The translations under genes and the position numbers were made by a program. The notes beneath the pieces are model-generated. The model saw only the letters and a list, made by a program, of their open reading frames with translations, ran no database searches and had not been told where the DNA came from. A stretch of DNA of 64,000 nucleotides from Candidatus Ichthyocystis hellenicum (GTDB lineage: Bacteria; Pseudomonadota; Gammaproteobacteria; Burkholderiales; 2013Ark19i), in contig NZ_LN906597.1 of assembly GCF_001460935.1 (NCBI RefSeq), positions 730,768-794,767 on the forward strand. The letters are read 5' to 3'. Below are positions 26,764 to 36,129 of this stretch, one piece after another; position 1 is the first letter of the stretch; every line of letters starts with the position of its first letter.

Positions 26764-27753
26764 TAGTTAATTTAAGATTTTTATCAAAAATTTTCCAATT
26801 TAAGGACAACGATTTTTTATGATGCGAAATTAGGTCGGTGTTTATTGCGGTTTGGTTAATTATAATTATTGCCATTTATCAAATTACCCGTTGGGATTAA
26901 TTTTCAGTTTTCTTGTTTCCTACTATAAGTTGAGTTGCATTCTGTGCATTGGCTGCTGATAGGATCATAGCAACTTTGATCCTATCAGTTTTTTGTTGCA
27001 GATTAAATGTGATTAATATTGTTAATGATTGCTTGATCAAAACTTTAGATTAGAACATATGACAATTAAATAATAATTTAGAAACATTGCCATGCCATGC
27101 ATTAAAATTGGACTTTTTATGCTTTGTGTTTTTCCCCGCCATTATATTATGCCATAGTTATATTTGTGATCAATAAATGTATAGCTAGCACTTCTTTTAT
27201 TAGGTTTAGGTATATTTTTCCCGAGTTTTTCATGATAAGTGGACTTATTAAAATAACAGCTATTATTTGGGTCTAAGTGTTATATTTTTATCAGGGTTTG
27301 CTCTTATTCTTTAATCTAGTTTTGGATATAGATATCTTATTCACATCTAAGTTTGTCTAAATAAGTTAAGCTACTGAAGTAGTAGTCATTATATAGGTTA
27401 GGTTTGGGCGCCATTATTATTAGGATTTTATCTTATTTTTTAATTTAATCATAACTATTTTGTGAATTGTGCAATATATTTAAGTGACTTTTTAAACAAA
27501 GTAGTGTTTGACCTAGTTTTATGATCTGTAATTTATAGTGTAAACATTTGTTTTGGTGTTAAGTCAGCTTGTATGAACTGCAAGGTGATTGTATTGAAGT
27601 AAATTATAACTATTGGTGTTTTTCTGGGTGTTGTTTTATGTGCTGTCTAGTTTATTCTTAAGTTTATTCTCTGATGGGATTGGATTTAACATAAAACTTT
27701 TGCTGCATATAAGAATACAAAAATAAAAATGGATGCGAAAAGGAGACGTGGTT
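26764..27753 (+). other. long AT-rich spacer
   Basis: 990 bp between the small basic gene and the Gly-rich gene. Apart from the terminator at 26956 I see no gene or RNA. AAGGAG at 27739-27744 is the ribosome site of the next gene. Confidence 0.45.
26956..26994 (+). terminator. Rho-independent terminator
   Basis: A perfect 12-bp stem (CTGATAGGATCA at 26956-26967, TGATCCTATCAG at 26977-26988) with a 9-nt loop is followed by TTTTTT. It ends plus-strand transcription from the gene at 26437. Confidence 0.9.
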
Positions 27754-29571
27754 ATGAATCCATATGTAGGCGGGAGTTCTTCTTCTAATGTTGGTGGTGG
27801 TAGTTCAGATGGTAGGGGTGGGCACGGTGCATCCTCACGGTTGCGTTCTATTAGTACTTCTTCCAGTAGTTCTTCTGTCATGATGTCTGCAAGAAGAGCT
27901 GGTGCTAGTGCTCGTGTAGGTGCGATGGGTCCTATGGTTGGTGTGGGTGCTGCAGTTTTGAGTGCTGCTTATTCTCAATCACATAGTTCTTCTACTATGG
28001 CAGGTACCAATCAAGCATATCCTGGAGGAGCTAGACCACGTACACGTACTGTTTCTGGTTATCAGTATGGTTATCGTCCTGGAGGTGGGTCTCACCATGT
28101 TCAAGGTGTAGTTGCTAGCGGTGGACATAATACTGGCCAAGGATCTCGAGTTGTCACTAGACCTCGCGTGGGAAGTGTTTCCTCTTATCATCATAGGGGA
28201 GGGTATTCTTCAGCTCAATCTAGAGGTGGGTTCAGAGGGGGGGCATCATCATCAGGTGCTATGACTCGTATGGAAACTTTTGTTGGTCATCCTGCCGCTC
28301 AAGGTCAAGGTGTAGGTGGACCTCAATGGGGAAAATTAGGCGCTAGACCTCGTATGGGAACCAGTGCGGTTGGTCATCATTCGGATCAAGGTAGAGGTGG
28401 ATCCCAAGGGGGGGCATTAGGCGCTAGACCTCGTATGGGAACCAGTGCGGTTGGTCATCATTCGGGTCAAGGTGTAGGTGGATTCCAAGGTGGTCAAGCA
28501 TCTACTAGACATCGTGCTAAAAGTGATGCTAGTAATCTTCGAGGACAAGTCAATGATGGTAGTCTATGGATAAGTGAAGCTACTAATAGTGCCATGCATG
28601 GAAGTTTTTCTGGTACTCAATTGACGGGATCTCAGTCTTCTCTTTTTGCTGCGATATCTGGCTCTGGCCCAGAATATTCTGGAGAGGGTAATTCATCTAA
28701 GGGCAAAGTTGAATGTGGCTTTGGCGGTGCTTGCGGTGCCTCAGATTATCGTTGTGATGATGGTGGTTTTGGTGAGTATGAAGCTAGAATTAGAAGTAGT
28801 AGTTTAGCGGCGGGGTGTGCTGATAGAAGACCTATATTATTTGGTTCTAAATCTAAGGGTAGTTTCTTGGACAGGGGTGGTTGTAATCCTGATTATAGGC
28901 AGGGCGATGGGGATAAAGATTGGAGTCATCAGCAAAGAGTTAGGAGTCAAAGCGTTGCAGTTGGCTTAGGGAAAAAAGAGGATCTTCAAGGCACTGTCAG
29001 TAAGGGGGTTACTGGTGCAGTTGCAAATTCAAGTAAAGGTCTTGGTGGTGATTGGTTTTCACATAGAAGGGGCAGAAGTAAGAGTTTTGGATTAGGTATG
29101 ATGAGTGAAGGATTATCTAAGTCTACGCGATGGGGATGGTTAGGTAATCCTTCAGTGGCGTATCCTGAATCAAAATATGGTAGAGAGTCACCTAGGCGTA
29201 TTGACAGTGCTTCTTCCTTTTTTATGCCTCCAAAGGCTACTGAAGTAAGTAGTTTTGGTGGTAATTTTGTTAGTTGTAATGACTCGGTAATGGTTGTTGA
29301 TAAGGAAGGTAAGGCTTCTTTTATTGATGGGAATAAACCTTTAATGATCGTTATGGGTGGTCGTATTACTAGTTTGGGACTTGGACATCCAGACAATAAG
29401 GAAGGAGATGATGTAGAAAAAGATAAGGGTGATGGCAGTAGTTGCGATGACGAATTACTTGTTTTATCCCCCGATAATGATGCCGAGGACGAAGTAGATA
29501 GTGGTGCAGATAAGGGAAAAAATGAAGGCAAAAAGAAAAAAGGCTTCTTTAAAAGATTTTTTTCTAAATAA
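27754..29571 (+). CDS. Gly/Arg/Ser-rich repetitive protein with Lys-rich Phe/Lys/Ser C-terminus
   Basis: Unknown function; 605 residues. ATG 27754 follows AAGGAG by 9 bp and is preferred to the in-frame ATG at 27733. The first 270 residues are low complexity: Gly, Ser, Arg, His and Tyr with repeats of the type RPRxGTxSxxHH...GG, and a hydrophobic Ala/Val stretch near residues 50-65 (too weak for a sure helix). The middle contains short repeats RxRSxSxxxG (HRRGRSKSFGLG; QQRVRSQSVAVGLG), like phospho-Ser/Arg or RNA-binding motifs. The C-terminus is acidic (about 545-590) and ends KKKKGFFKRFFSK. The same type of ending closes the 768-residue protein at 36130. There is no signal peptide. An effector or a nucleic-acid-binding protein is possible; neither is shown. 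Confidence 0.75.
   Translation: MNPYVGGSSSSNVGGGSSDGRGGHGASSRLRSISTSSSSSSVMMSARRAGASARVGAMGPMVGVGAAVLSAAYSQSHSSSTMAGTNQAYPGGARPRTRTVSGYQYGYRPGGGSHHVQGVVASGGHNTGQGSRVVTRPRVGSVSSYHHRGGYSSAQSRGGFRGGASSSGAMTRMETFVGHPAAQGQGVGGPQWGKLGARPRMGTSAVGHHSDQGRGGSQGGALGARPRMGTSAVGHHSGQGVGGFQGGQASTRHRAKSDASNLRGQVNDGSLWISEATNSAMHGSFSGTQLTGSQSSLFAAISGSGPEYSGEGNSSKGKVECGFGGACGASDYRCDDGGFGEYEARIRSSSLAAGCADRRPILFGSKSKGSFLDRGGCNPDYRQGDGDKDWSHQQRVRSQSVAVGLGKKEDLQGTVSKGVTGAVANSSKGLGGDWFSHRRGRSKSFGLGMMSEGLSKSTRWGWLGNPSVAYPESKYGRESPRRIDSASSFFMPPKATEVSSFGGNFVSCNDSVMVVDKEGKASFIDGNKPLMIVMGGRITSLGLGHPDNKEGDDVEKDKGDGSSCDDELLVLSPDNDAEDEVDSGADKGKNEGKKKKGFFKRFFSK
28335..28465 (+). repeat. 50-bp direct repeat, 81-bp period
   Basis: The sequence beginning ATTAGGCGCTAGACC is identical at 28335-28384 and 28416-28465. 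It encodes GARPRMGTSAVGHHS twice with a 27-residue period in the Gly-rich protein. Near-perfect identity indicates a recent in-frame duplication. Confidence 0.9.
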
Positions 29572-30279
29572 AGATGCTTAGGTAGTTTTGATTGAATTTT
29601 TATGTTGGACTAAGTGGTTTTTTTGATGTGATATGTTTGACAACATTGGCCACGTAATTACACAGTTATAGTGGCTGATGTTGAGTTTTTTGTGTTGGCT
29701 TGAATTGCTTTGATGGTTACTATGTATGTTCTATTTTACTCCTTAATTGATTATTTTTATAAATAATAGTTAATGACTTGCATTTAATAATTTGTTTTTG
29801 CTATAAAGTGGAGATAGGCGCAGCTGATGATGTTATTTGTGATAATAAATTGATTGCCGCAAGTGAAGGAGGGGTTTTAATTTTTACACCGTAAATATTT
29901 TTATTTCTCAATAGCTTTGCTTATGCTTCACAAGCCCGTATTCTACATTCATTATTGATTATCGTTTTTTTGTCAGCAGGAGATGATTTTATCTTTCTAT
30001 CATAATCTTGTGTGTTTTTGATAGTATAAATTTATAACAGTTGGGCAAGTTTATTATACAACCAGCAACTAAAGTCGTATTTTTTCTAGGTACAGGTATA
30101 GGTCGTGATTTATTTTACTAGCCATGCACTATATGCCATGGTAATTATAATTGATGTTTTCACAAAGTTGTAAGTTAAAATACGATTGAAGACAAATTAT
30201 CACATTAGTTGACAACATAAGATGCTTTAATAAACTGAGTGTTCACAGCCAAAATTAGTAGAGGCATACCTGTTATTGT
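29572..30279 (+). other. intergenic region between convergent genes
   Basis: 708 bp between the Gly-rich gene (+) and the minus-strand gene ending at 30280. It contains the terminator at 29641. I see no gene or RNA in the rest. Confidence 0.45.
29641..29691 (+). terminator. Rho-independent terminator after the Gly-rich gene
   Basis: CAACATTGGCCAC (29641-29653) pairs with GTGGCTGATGTTG (29671-29683) with a two-base internal mismatch, 17-nt loop, then AG and TTTTTT. It lies 69 bp after the stop codon. Confidence 0.75.
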
Positions 30280-30945
30280 TTATTGGCCACCGTAAGAGAG
30301 GTCAATTTCACTAAGATTTCCATCAGCAAGAATGATAAGCCTTCCAAGTATTTCATCGTGAGCTGTGGCATCATCATCGTTATTTTCTTCGGTCAAGGCC
30401 AGTAATCTTTTACTTATCTCGTCCTCAGTAGGTATGGGTGTGCAGTCCACTGTTGGCACCAATTGACTACAACTATTTAGCGCAAGCAATCTGTTGCTCA
30501 TGCTTTCATCTAATATTTGTTCTAATCTTTTTCCCTCAAGCATTTTAATTTTATCGCAATTAATTTTTTTACCTTCAGTACATTTTTTGCCATAACATAA
30601 AATAATGAACATGAGACTCATAGAAGATATACATAGTGCAGTTCCAACCAATGCAGTAATGGTACGTACCATTACTGGACTTACTTCAGTAATATTTATG
30701 ATATTTCTATATATTAGGGTTGCAAAAACTATAAAAACTATTGTAAGAAACAATAATAGTACCACTAGTGAAATAAATACACAGTTGGGTGAATCATCAG
30801 GAATACTTACAATGCTATCCTGATCAATATTTTCTAATTCTTTAATTTGATTATCTACATCGTCACAGATGACATCTTCTCCGCAAATGTTACTTTCATA
30901 ACACAATATTACATGATTATTGTTTGTGCGGTAAATATTATCCAT
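30280..30945 (-). CDS. bilobed membrane protein with RLLAL repeats
   Basis: Unknown function; 221 residues, preceded by a modest TTAGGATT site. The short head contains several Cys (HVILCYESNICGEDVIC) and an acidic run. Two helices at about 55-79 and 97-118 are joined by RNIINITEVSPVMVRTITA, a loop comparable to the INIPGITPAM loop of the array. The tail is short and acidic, with a motif repeated three times at about 25- to 40-residue spacing (MSNRLLALN, ISKRLLALT, ILGRLIILA). There is no coiled coil. It is another member of the bilobed class on the minus strand, next to the clearer array homologue at 31097. Confidence 0.68.
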   Translation of the reverse strand: MDNIYRTNNNHVILCYESNICGEDVICDDVDNQIKELENIDQDSIVSIPDDSPNCVFISLVVLLLFLTIVFIVFATLIYRNIINITEVSPVMVRTITALVGTALCISSMSLMFIILCYGKKCTEGKKINCDKIKMLEGKRLEQILDESMSNRLLALNSCSQLVPTVDCTPIPTEDEISKRLLALTEENNDDDATAHDEILGRLIILADGNLSEIDLSYGGQ

Positions 30946-31030
30946 TAAATGATGTTAATCCTAAGTAGAAATTGCGATGTTAGTGAGTGTATTGCTTGAT
31001 GTTTTTAGCATATTATTTAATTTTTTAATT

Positions 31031-31066
31031 TAATTGGTGTGGCGACAAAATCCCCCACACCAATTA
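31031..31066 (-). terminator. strong hairpin after the minus-strand gene at 31097
   Basis: A perfect 12-bp inverted repeat (TAATTGGTGTGG / CCACACCAATTA) with a 12-nt loop lies 30 bp past the stop of the minus-strand gene. There is no proper T-tract on the minus-strand side, so it is a probable but atypical terminator or an RNA-stabilising hairpin. Confidence 0.5.
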
Positions 31067-31096
31067 TGTATTTGCTATGCTGCACCTTATATATTT

Positions 31097-31984
31097 TTAA
31101 AGTCTAACGTCATTAAGATTTCCTACTAATTCTTCTTTAGTTTTCGTACCAGCGCTAGACAGTAAATCCTGTAGTTGTTTTCCTGCTCCAGTTAATCTTG
31201 ATTTAAGTGCTTTATTTTCCGCTTCCAATCTATCTATGTGTGCTTTTATTTCCTGACTCTCACGAGCAGACTTGGCATTTTCTATTGCATCTGATTTATT
31301 CATAACAGAAAAATTCACAGCGGCACTTGCTAATGTACTAACTTCTACTTGTACTTTAGTATGGGCTTTTACTAATTTCTTCATAATTTTTGCCTGATCA
31401 CTGGCCGTTTTTCTTAGGTTGCAGCGTTTCATCGATGTAAGAGCTTCGGCTTTTGATTCGCTGTCACTTCTTCCTGATTTTTGTCCAGCGGCAAAACCAG
31501 AAGCAAACAGCAAGTAAGCAACAGAAAATCCACATAATGCAACTCCTGCCCATTTCTCAATATTACACAACATCGTTGCATCTAATCCTGGAATATGAAT
31601 ATGACCGGTATATGCTAGAATGGCAAAAATTAGGAATGCTACGAGTAGTAAGGCCAGTAATACCCCAACAAAAATTAATGCTTTGGCAGAAGAAGTCATA
31701 GGTGATTTGTATTCGACATCACCCTCAGGAGTTACTTTGAACCCAGGTAAGTGTGAAATACCCTCAACATCATCATCGGTTGCTGTCTGTAGATTAGCCG
31801 TAAATGTATCTGGATCCCAATGTTCCATTGTCTCAGTAAAAAAACTTGATGCTTTTTCTGATACTTGTGATGCTCTGGACAATGCACTTTCTGACATCAA
31901 ACGGAGGTCATTATACTCATTGCCTTCAAATGGATCTACAGTTGTCAAAGTTGTAGGTGGGTTGCTGTCTGCGCATTTTGCCAT
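31097..31984 (-). CDS. array-family membrane protein with mixed A/B features
   Basis: Unknown function; the ATG at 31984 follows AAGGAA and is preferred to the in-frame ATG at 32005. The product is 295 residues. It lacks the CxCxxC triad (one Cys, C4). The head combines B-like VSEKASSFFTETM and WDPDTFTANLQ with A-like FKVTPEGDVEYKSPMTSSAK. Helices at about 101-124 and 142-166 flank the canonical HIHIPGLDATMLCNIEKWAGVAL. The tail has MKRCNLRKTASDQAKIMKKLVKAHTKVQ, matching the B-type RSRLRKLAVDQKExWDxLxxxH block, and a coiled coil (about 235-280). It is therefore a true array homologue placed 11 kb away on the other strand, possibly close to the ancestral form. Confidence 0.8.
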   Translation of the reverse strand: MAKCADSNPPTTLTTVDPFEGNEYNDLRLMSESALSRASQVSEKASSFFTETMEHWDPDTFTANLQTATDDDVEGISHLPGFKVTPEGDVEYKSPMTSSAKALIFVGVLLALLLVAFLIFAILAYTGHIHIPGLDATMLCNIEKWAGVALCGFSVAYLLFASGFAAGQKSGRSDSESKAEALTSMKRCNLRKTASDQAKIMKKLVKAHTKVQVEVSTLASAAVNFSVMNKSDAIENAKSARESQEIKAHIDRLEAENKALKSRLTGAGKQLQDLLSSAGTKTKEELVGNLNDVRL

Positions 31985-33004
31985 ATCAAATTCCTTTTTT
32001 ATCATCGATTAAGTATATTTATCAATAGCAAAATATGAGTAATAAATACACTTAACAGCTTTAGTTAGTTAAAAAATTGTTGTTCTATAATTATTAGTGC
32101 AACACCATGATAATCTTTTATTTTTGAGGTGTAAGTAAAAATTTCTATTTTTTTAGCATAAAATTTCATGATTTTGTCTATTTTTCAGGGGAAATATTAT
32201 TATGGTTTTCTAGTAGCATTTTGTAATTTAACTTTTAATAAGTACATACACTTATATTTCTCACGAAAATATAGTTTTTATGTTTTCTAATTTGATCATC
32301 TTTAATAGTAAGTAGTTACACTATAATTTCATACTTATAATATTTTGTTGATAACTGATTTTTAATGATGTTTATTCCGTGATTGTTTGGGTGATTTAGA
32401 AAAAACTACTTTATTGCTCTACAGTATCAATTATAGTGGATCTTTTGGGATGTTTGGGGATATTACCAGTGATATGTTGTTGCATAACAAGTAGTAATAA
32501 AGAGGAAAACTATATTTATTTTATAGGTAATACTATTACTTTGTTCAGTTAGATTTTTATTATTGCCGTAGCATTGGTTTTATCGCGATTGTGGTATTTG
32601 GATTTTAATCTTTTTATTTTTATGATTGCATTATATTGCTATGTTTTTGTAATTTTTAATTATTTTCTTCCATTACATTAGAACAGCTCAATATAGAAAT
32701 TACAATTTATAACTAGATATATGTACATTTAGGTTTTTATTCATTCATCTTTAATTAAAAATAGATTAATTTGTAATAATGATGATCGTTGACCTATGAT
32801 TTATTCCCTGTTTATTTTAAGTATTGCAACTTCAGTTAAGATCATTTTTTGTTCAAGTAAATAATTAATAATTATCATATAGGGATAATGAAGTTTTTAT
32901 ATTTGTCTTTCCAAGCCAGGCTATTACTAGGTAATTCAAATAAGGTGTAAATGTGGTTATGGCTTATATAAGTATTTCATGAAATTTATTGATTCATGTT
33001 ATCT
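31985..33004 (-). other. AT-rich intergenic region
   Basis: About 1 kb between two minus-strand genes. I see no open frame with a ribosome site and start, and no RNA or terminator. Confidence 0.4.
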
Positions 33005-33571
33005 TTAAATTTTTATAATATCTTTGTACAGCAAAATGGCAATAGCTATAAAAAATGCAATAAGAAGTACCATCAACACTATAAAGGCAATCATCGAATT
33101 GTTTGATTTGTCATTAGTATGTTTGATATTTGAGTGAGATTGTTTTTCCGATTTATACAACTCTACCAAAGTTTCTAACTTTACTAAATCTGATGAATCT
33201 TTTAAAGATATTAAATCCATTAATTCTACCAAATCAACCGGATGTTCTATCTCACTAGAATCTACTAAGCCTAATGATATTTTTGATCCATACAAAATTT
33301 GTTTAGTTGTAACTTTCAAATTTACTAAAGTTTTTGATTTTTCGACAATTGTTTTTTCTTCTGTAGGTACTGATGGTTCCGAGTTTTCTTCTTTATCTGA
33401 ATCTAATGAGTCATATGTATAATTTTCTGATGTTAATGTTTCCGAAGTTTCTGAATCTGTTTCAAGTGGTAATGATAATTCTGAGTTTTGTTCGTCCTGG
33501 ATCTGAAAATATTCTTCGCTGCTCCAATTCCCAGATAATACAATTTTATTACCGCCAATGTAATTTATCAT
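33005..33571 (-). CDS. acidic tail-anchored membrane protein
   Basis: Unknown function; 188 residues, site AAAGGAAAA before the ATG. Residues 1-155 are hydrophilic and rich in Glu, Ser, Thr and Asp (SELSLPLETDSETSETLTSE), with Leu/Asp repeats of the type VDLVELMDLISLKDSSDLVKLETLVEL. A single strong helix lies at the C-terminus (about 159-183, MIAFIVLMVLLIAFFIAIAIL) followed by YKDIIKI. That helix and tail resemble the first helix plus YKGIIxI of array proteins, as if an array head-plus-TM1 had been kept and the rest lost. There is no signal peptide, so insertion would be by the C-terminal anchor. Confidence 0.6.
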   Translation of the reverse strand: MINYIGGNKIVLSGNWSSEEYFQIQDEQNSELSLPLETDSETSETLTSENYTYDSLDSDKEENSEPSVPTEEKTIVEKSKTLVNLKVTTKQILYGSKISLGLVDSSEIEHPVDLVELMDLISLKDSSDLVKLETLVELYKSEKQSHSNIKHTNDKSNNSMIAFIVLMVLLIAFFIAIAILLYKDIIKI

Positions 33572-35353
33572 ATGTTTTTCCTTTTATTGCCTATCCTATA
33601 TATGGCACACAAGATTCATAGTATTTATTATTTTATTGGCCCGAGTAAGTAATGACCCCTCATTTTGTTTGCGGTAGTACGCTATTTTATATGTTATTTT
33701 ATATATTAAATTATTGGTAATTGTATTATTAGTATTTTGGAGTGTAATTTATTTTGATGTTTAATTTTTAATAAGTGAAAACCCTTTATCTTATTTTTCT
33801 TTTGTGTGTAATATATATACTGCTATCTTATAATTTGTTCCATCAATGATCACATACTCGTGGGAGGAGATATAATTAGATATATTTTTATATTGCGTTT
33901 TTTCTGAAAGGTATTTGCATTTATGATTATTAATCATAGTACTTTAAATATAATAATAAGTAATTCTTGGTTCTAACATGTTGTGTTTGGCCTATTTCAG
34001 ATTTGTTTGCAAAGGTATAGTATTTTTTGTTAAGGGGGGGTCTATCTGCTAGAGGTGGTCTAAAGAGGTTCATTGATAAATAAATGTGAGCTTATATTCT
34101 CTAATTTTATTATGTATTTAACGCAATAAGATCTATTCTAACCTATAACAGTAATATTTTATCCCTTTATAATATAATATTTATTATTGTTAAAATTAAG
34201 AAGCACTTAATTTGTTTTGTAATAAATAACTATAAGCTATAATTTTCTGAATTAGATTTATAATCATCAAATTTTCTACCCAGTGGAAAATATATTCTTA
34301 TTAGAATTTATTAATCTTTTTTGTTTTACTGGGTTGAGAAATCTTTGTTATGAACCGAAGTTATATTATAGCAGCGTACTGTGCGCCATATATTATTTTG
34401 AGATACAATGCTAAAATAATTTTTTAGTGCTATTTTTTTATTATAATATATGCGTTAGATTAAACTGTTTGTGTTCATTATTTCGTTGCTATTGGTTGTT
34501 TTATTAATGAATATGAATATGAGTAGATTTAGGTTATTTTTTAATACAATTATATAAGCATAAAAATGTTAAATTTTTTTATCCCCTTTTTTATAAATAG
34601 GATCTAAAGTGAGGGGGTATTATTCTTTCTTATTTTGGAGTTATCTAGTTCATAAATAAAATTATTGACTTTTTTGTCAGAATTATAATTTTTGCTGCTA
34701 ATCTTATTGTAAAAATATATTTAAACTTTATCCTAGGCTAGTAATTTTATACCCTTGCTTATTGCTACTGTGATACGAACTAGGAATTATTTTTAAAGTG
34801 TATTAATTATTGTAGAATTTTAAGTATTTTGTCGATTGTTTAGGTCTATAGTTTTAATTATTTATATGTTATATAAATAATTTATTTTGACTATTAAGCC
34901 ATATTACTTAAGCTGTCAGTCGTTTTTTGATGCGGTTATGGTGATTTTTCATTTGTGATTAATGTAGTTATATTATTGCCTTAGTGCTTTTTATATCATG
35001 ATAAAAGTATAACCATTATGAAAATGGTTCACGTTTCCTTCAGTTGCAGTGCTTTTAATTATAGCAATTTATATGATAATAACCACTATATCAATAGATG
35101 ATTAAAATGATATAGTGGTACATGCATACTAGTGTTTCAATAGATAACTTTATTGTTTCTCCTCTTTTGTAACTTTAATTAATAAATTTTTTATCAAATA
35201 AGTGATGATTAATAACTATTATGTTACATTGAAGGCAACAAACTAAGATTTTTTATTCATTTGGTAATTGCGATTGTAGATCTGTAATAATAGGTATCAA
35301 ATCAACAATCCATAAGAGCAAATATGCGCCTAACTTACAGAAATACATGAAAC
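33572..35353 (-). other. largest gene-free stretch, very AT-rich
   Basis: 1.78 kb with no coding frame I can defend on either strand. Two short G-rich patches (AAGGGGGGG near 34030 and GAGGGGG near 34612) stand out in otherwise AT-rich sequence. I see no tRNA, tandem repeat or terminator. It may be decayed coding sequence beyond recognition. Confidence 0.45.
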
Positions 35354-35785
35354 TTATCTTATTGTATATTTTTTCCTCATTACGGCTATAGCAATAAAAA
35401 GAGCTATAAGAATAATTGTTATTAATGCTGTAATTATCATGATTGCTTTTAATATTTTATCATTATTGGGTAAATTAAGTTTAGATAAATCGATGCTATC
35501 TAAATCTGATAAACTTTCTGATGTATAGCTTACCGAATCATCTGGAATGCTTGACAAACTTGATGAATCCATTGAACTGTACATAGAACTATATGCTGAA
35601 CCATACACCGAACTATATGCTGAACCATACACCGAACTATCAACCGAACTATCCGAACTATCTGAACTATCAACTGAACTTTCTGACGCCAATGAGCTTA
35701 ATGTGGAGTTTCTTCTTTCTTGGTTTGGTGTGGATCTGTCCCAGTCTTCTGGTGTAATACTATTGCCATGCACGCTATTTCCCAT
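35354..35785 (-). CDS. Ser/Tyr-rich repetitive tail-anchored protein
   Basis: Unknown function. The ATG at 35785 follows GAGAGGAAAA and is preferred to the in-frame ATG at 35836; 143 residues. The head is polar. Residues of about 30-85 are a Ser-rich repeat (SSVDSSDSSDSSVDSS, then SSVYGSAY units). An acidic stretch follows (SLSDLDSIDLSKLNL), then one helix at the C-terminus (about 111-134, ILKAIMIITALITIILIALFIAIAVM) and RKKYTIR. The layout is the same as in the 33005 protein: disordered head, tail anchor, basic end. Tandem repeats in the gene suggest length variation among strains. Confidence 0.6.
   Translation of the reverse strand: MGNSVHGNSITPEDWDRSTPNQERRNSTLSSLASESSVDSSDSSDSSVDSSVYGSAYSSVYGSAYSSMYSSMDSSSLSSIPDDSVSYTSESLSDLDSIDLSKLNLPNNDKILKAIMIITALITIILIALFIAIAVMRKKYTIR
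35586..35633 (-). repeat. 24-bp tandem repeat in the Ser/Tyr-rich gene
   Basis: Two identical 24-bp units (35586-35609 and 35610-35633; plus strand GAACTATATGCTGAACC...) encode eight residues each (SVYGSAYS). They are flanked by degenerate 9- to 12-bp units starting GAACTAT. Confidence 0.9.
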
Positions 35786-36129
35786 GAAACTTTTCCTCTC
35801 ATAAGTATCTTTTATATAAATTCCGCTAATGCACACTTATCAGAAATTTATTTTATTTATTGAATCGGGAAAGATTTTATCTATGTGGGAGCGATACTTT
35901 GTATATGAATTTTAGGTATAATGCTATTAGGATTTTCGATTACTATTTTTCTATTAAATTTTTACTATAGGCATGATGGTAAGACTTTATTTATATCATA
36001 GTTATTTTATTGTTAATTTTTTATGGATATACTAAAAAATATATGCTTCTTTGTTGATAACTATTATTTATGACTAATTAAAAATAGCTTAATCTTTTTC
36101 TACTTAAATTACTGTAATTCAAGATAAAA
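35786..36129 (-). other. short AT-rich intergenic region
   Basis: 344 bp between two minus-strand genes. No gene, RNA or terminator recognised. Confidence 0.4.

Noticed and set aside
28986-29531. 181-codon minus-strand frame
   Set aside because: Antisense to the Gly-rich gene; low-complexity Ser/Pro content mirrors it.
31620-32012. 130-codon plus-strand frame
   Set aside because: Antisense to the array homologue at 31097, which has family motifs and a good ribosome site.
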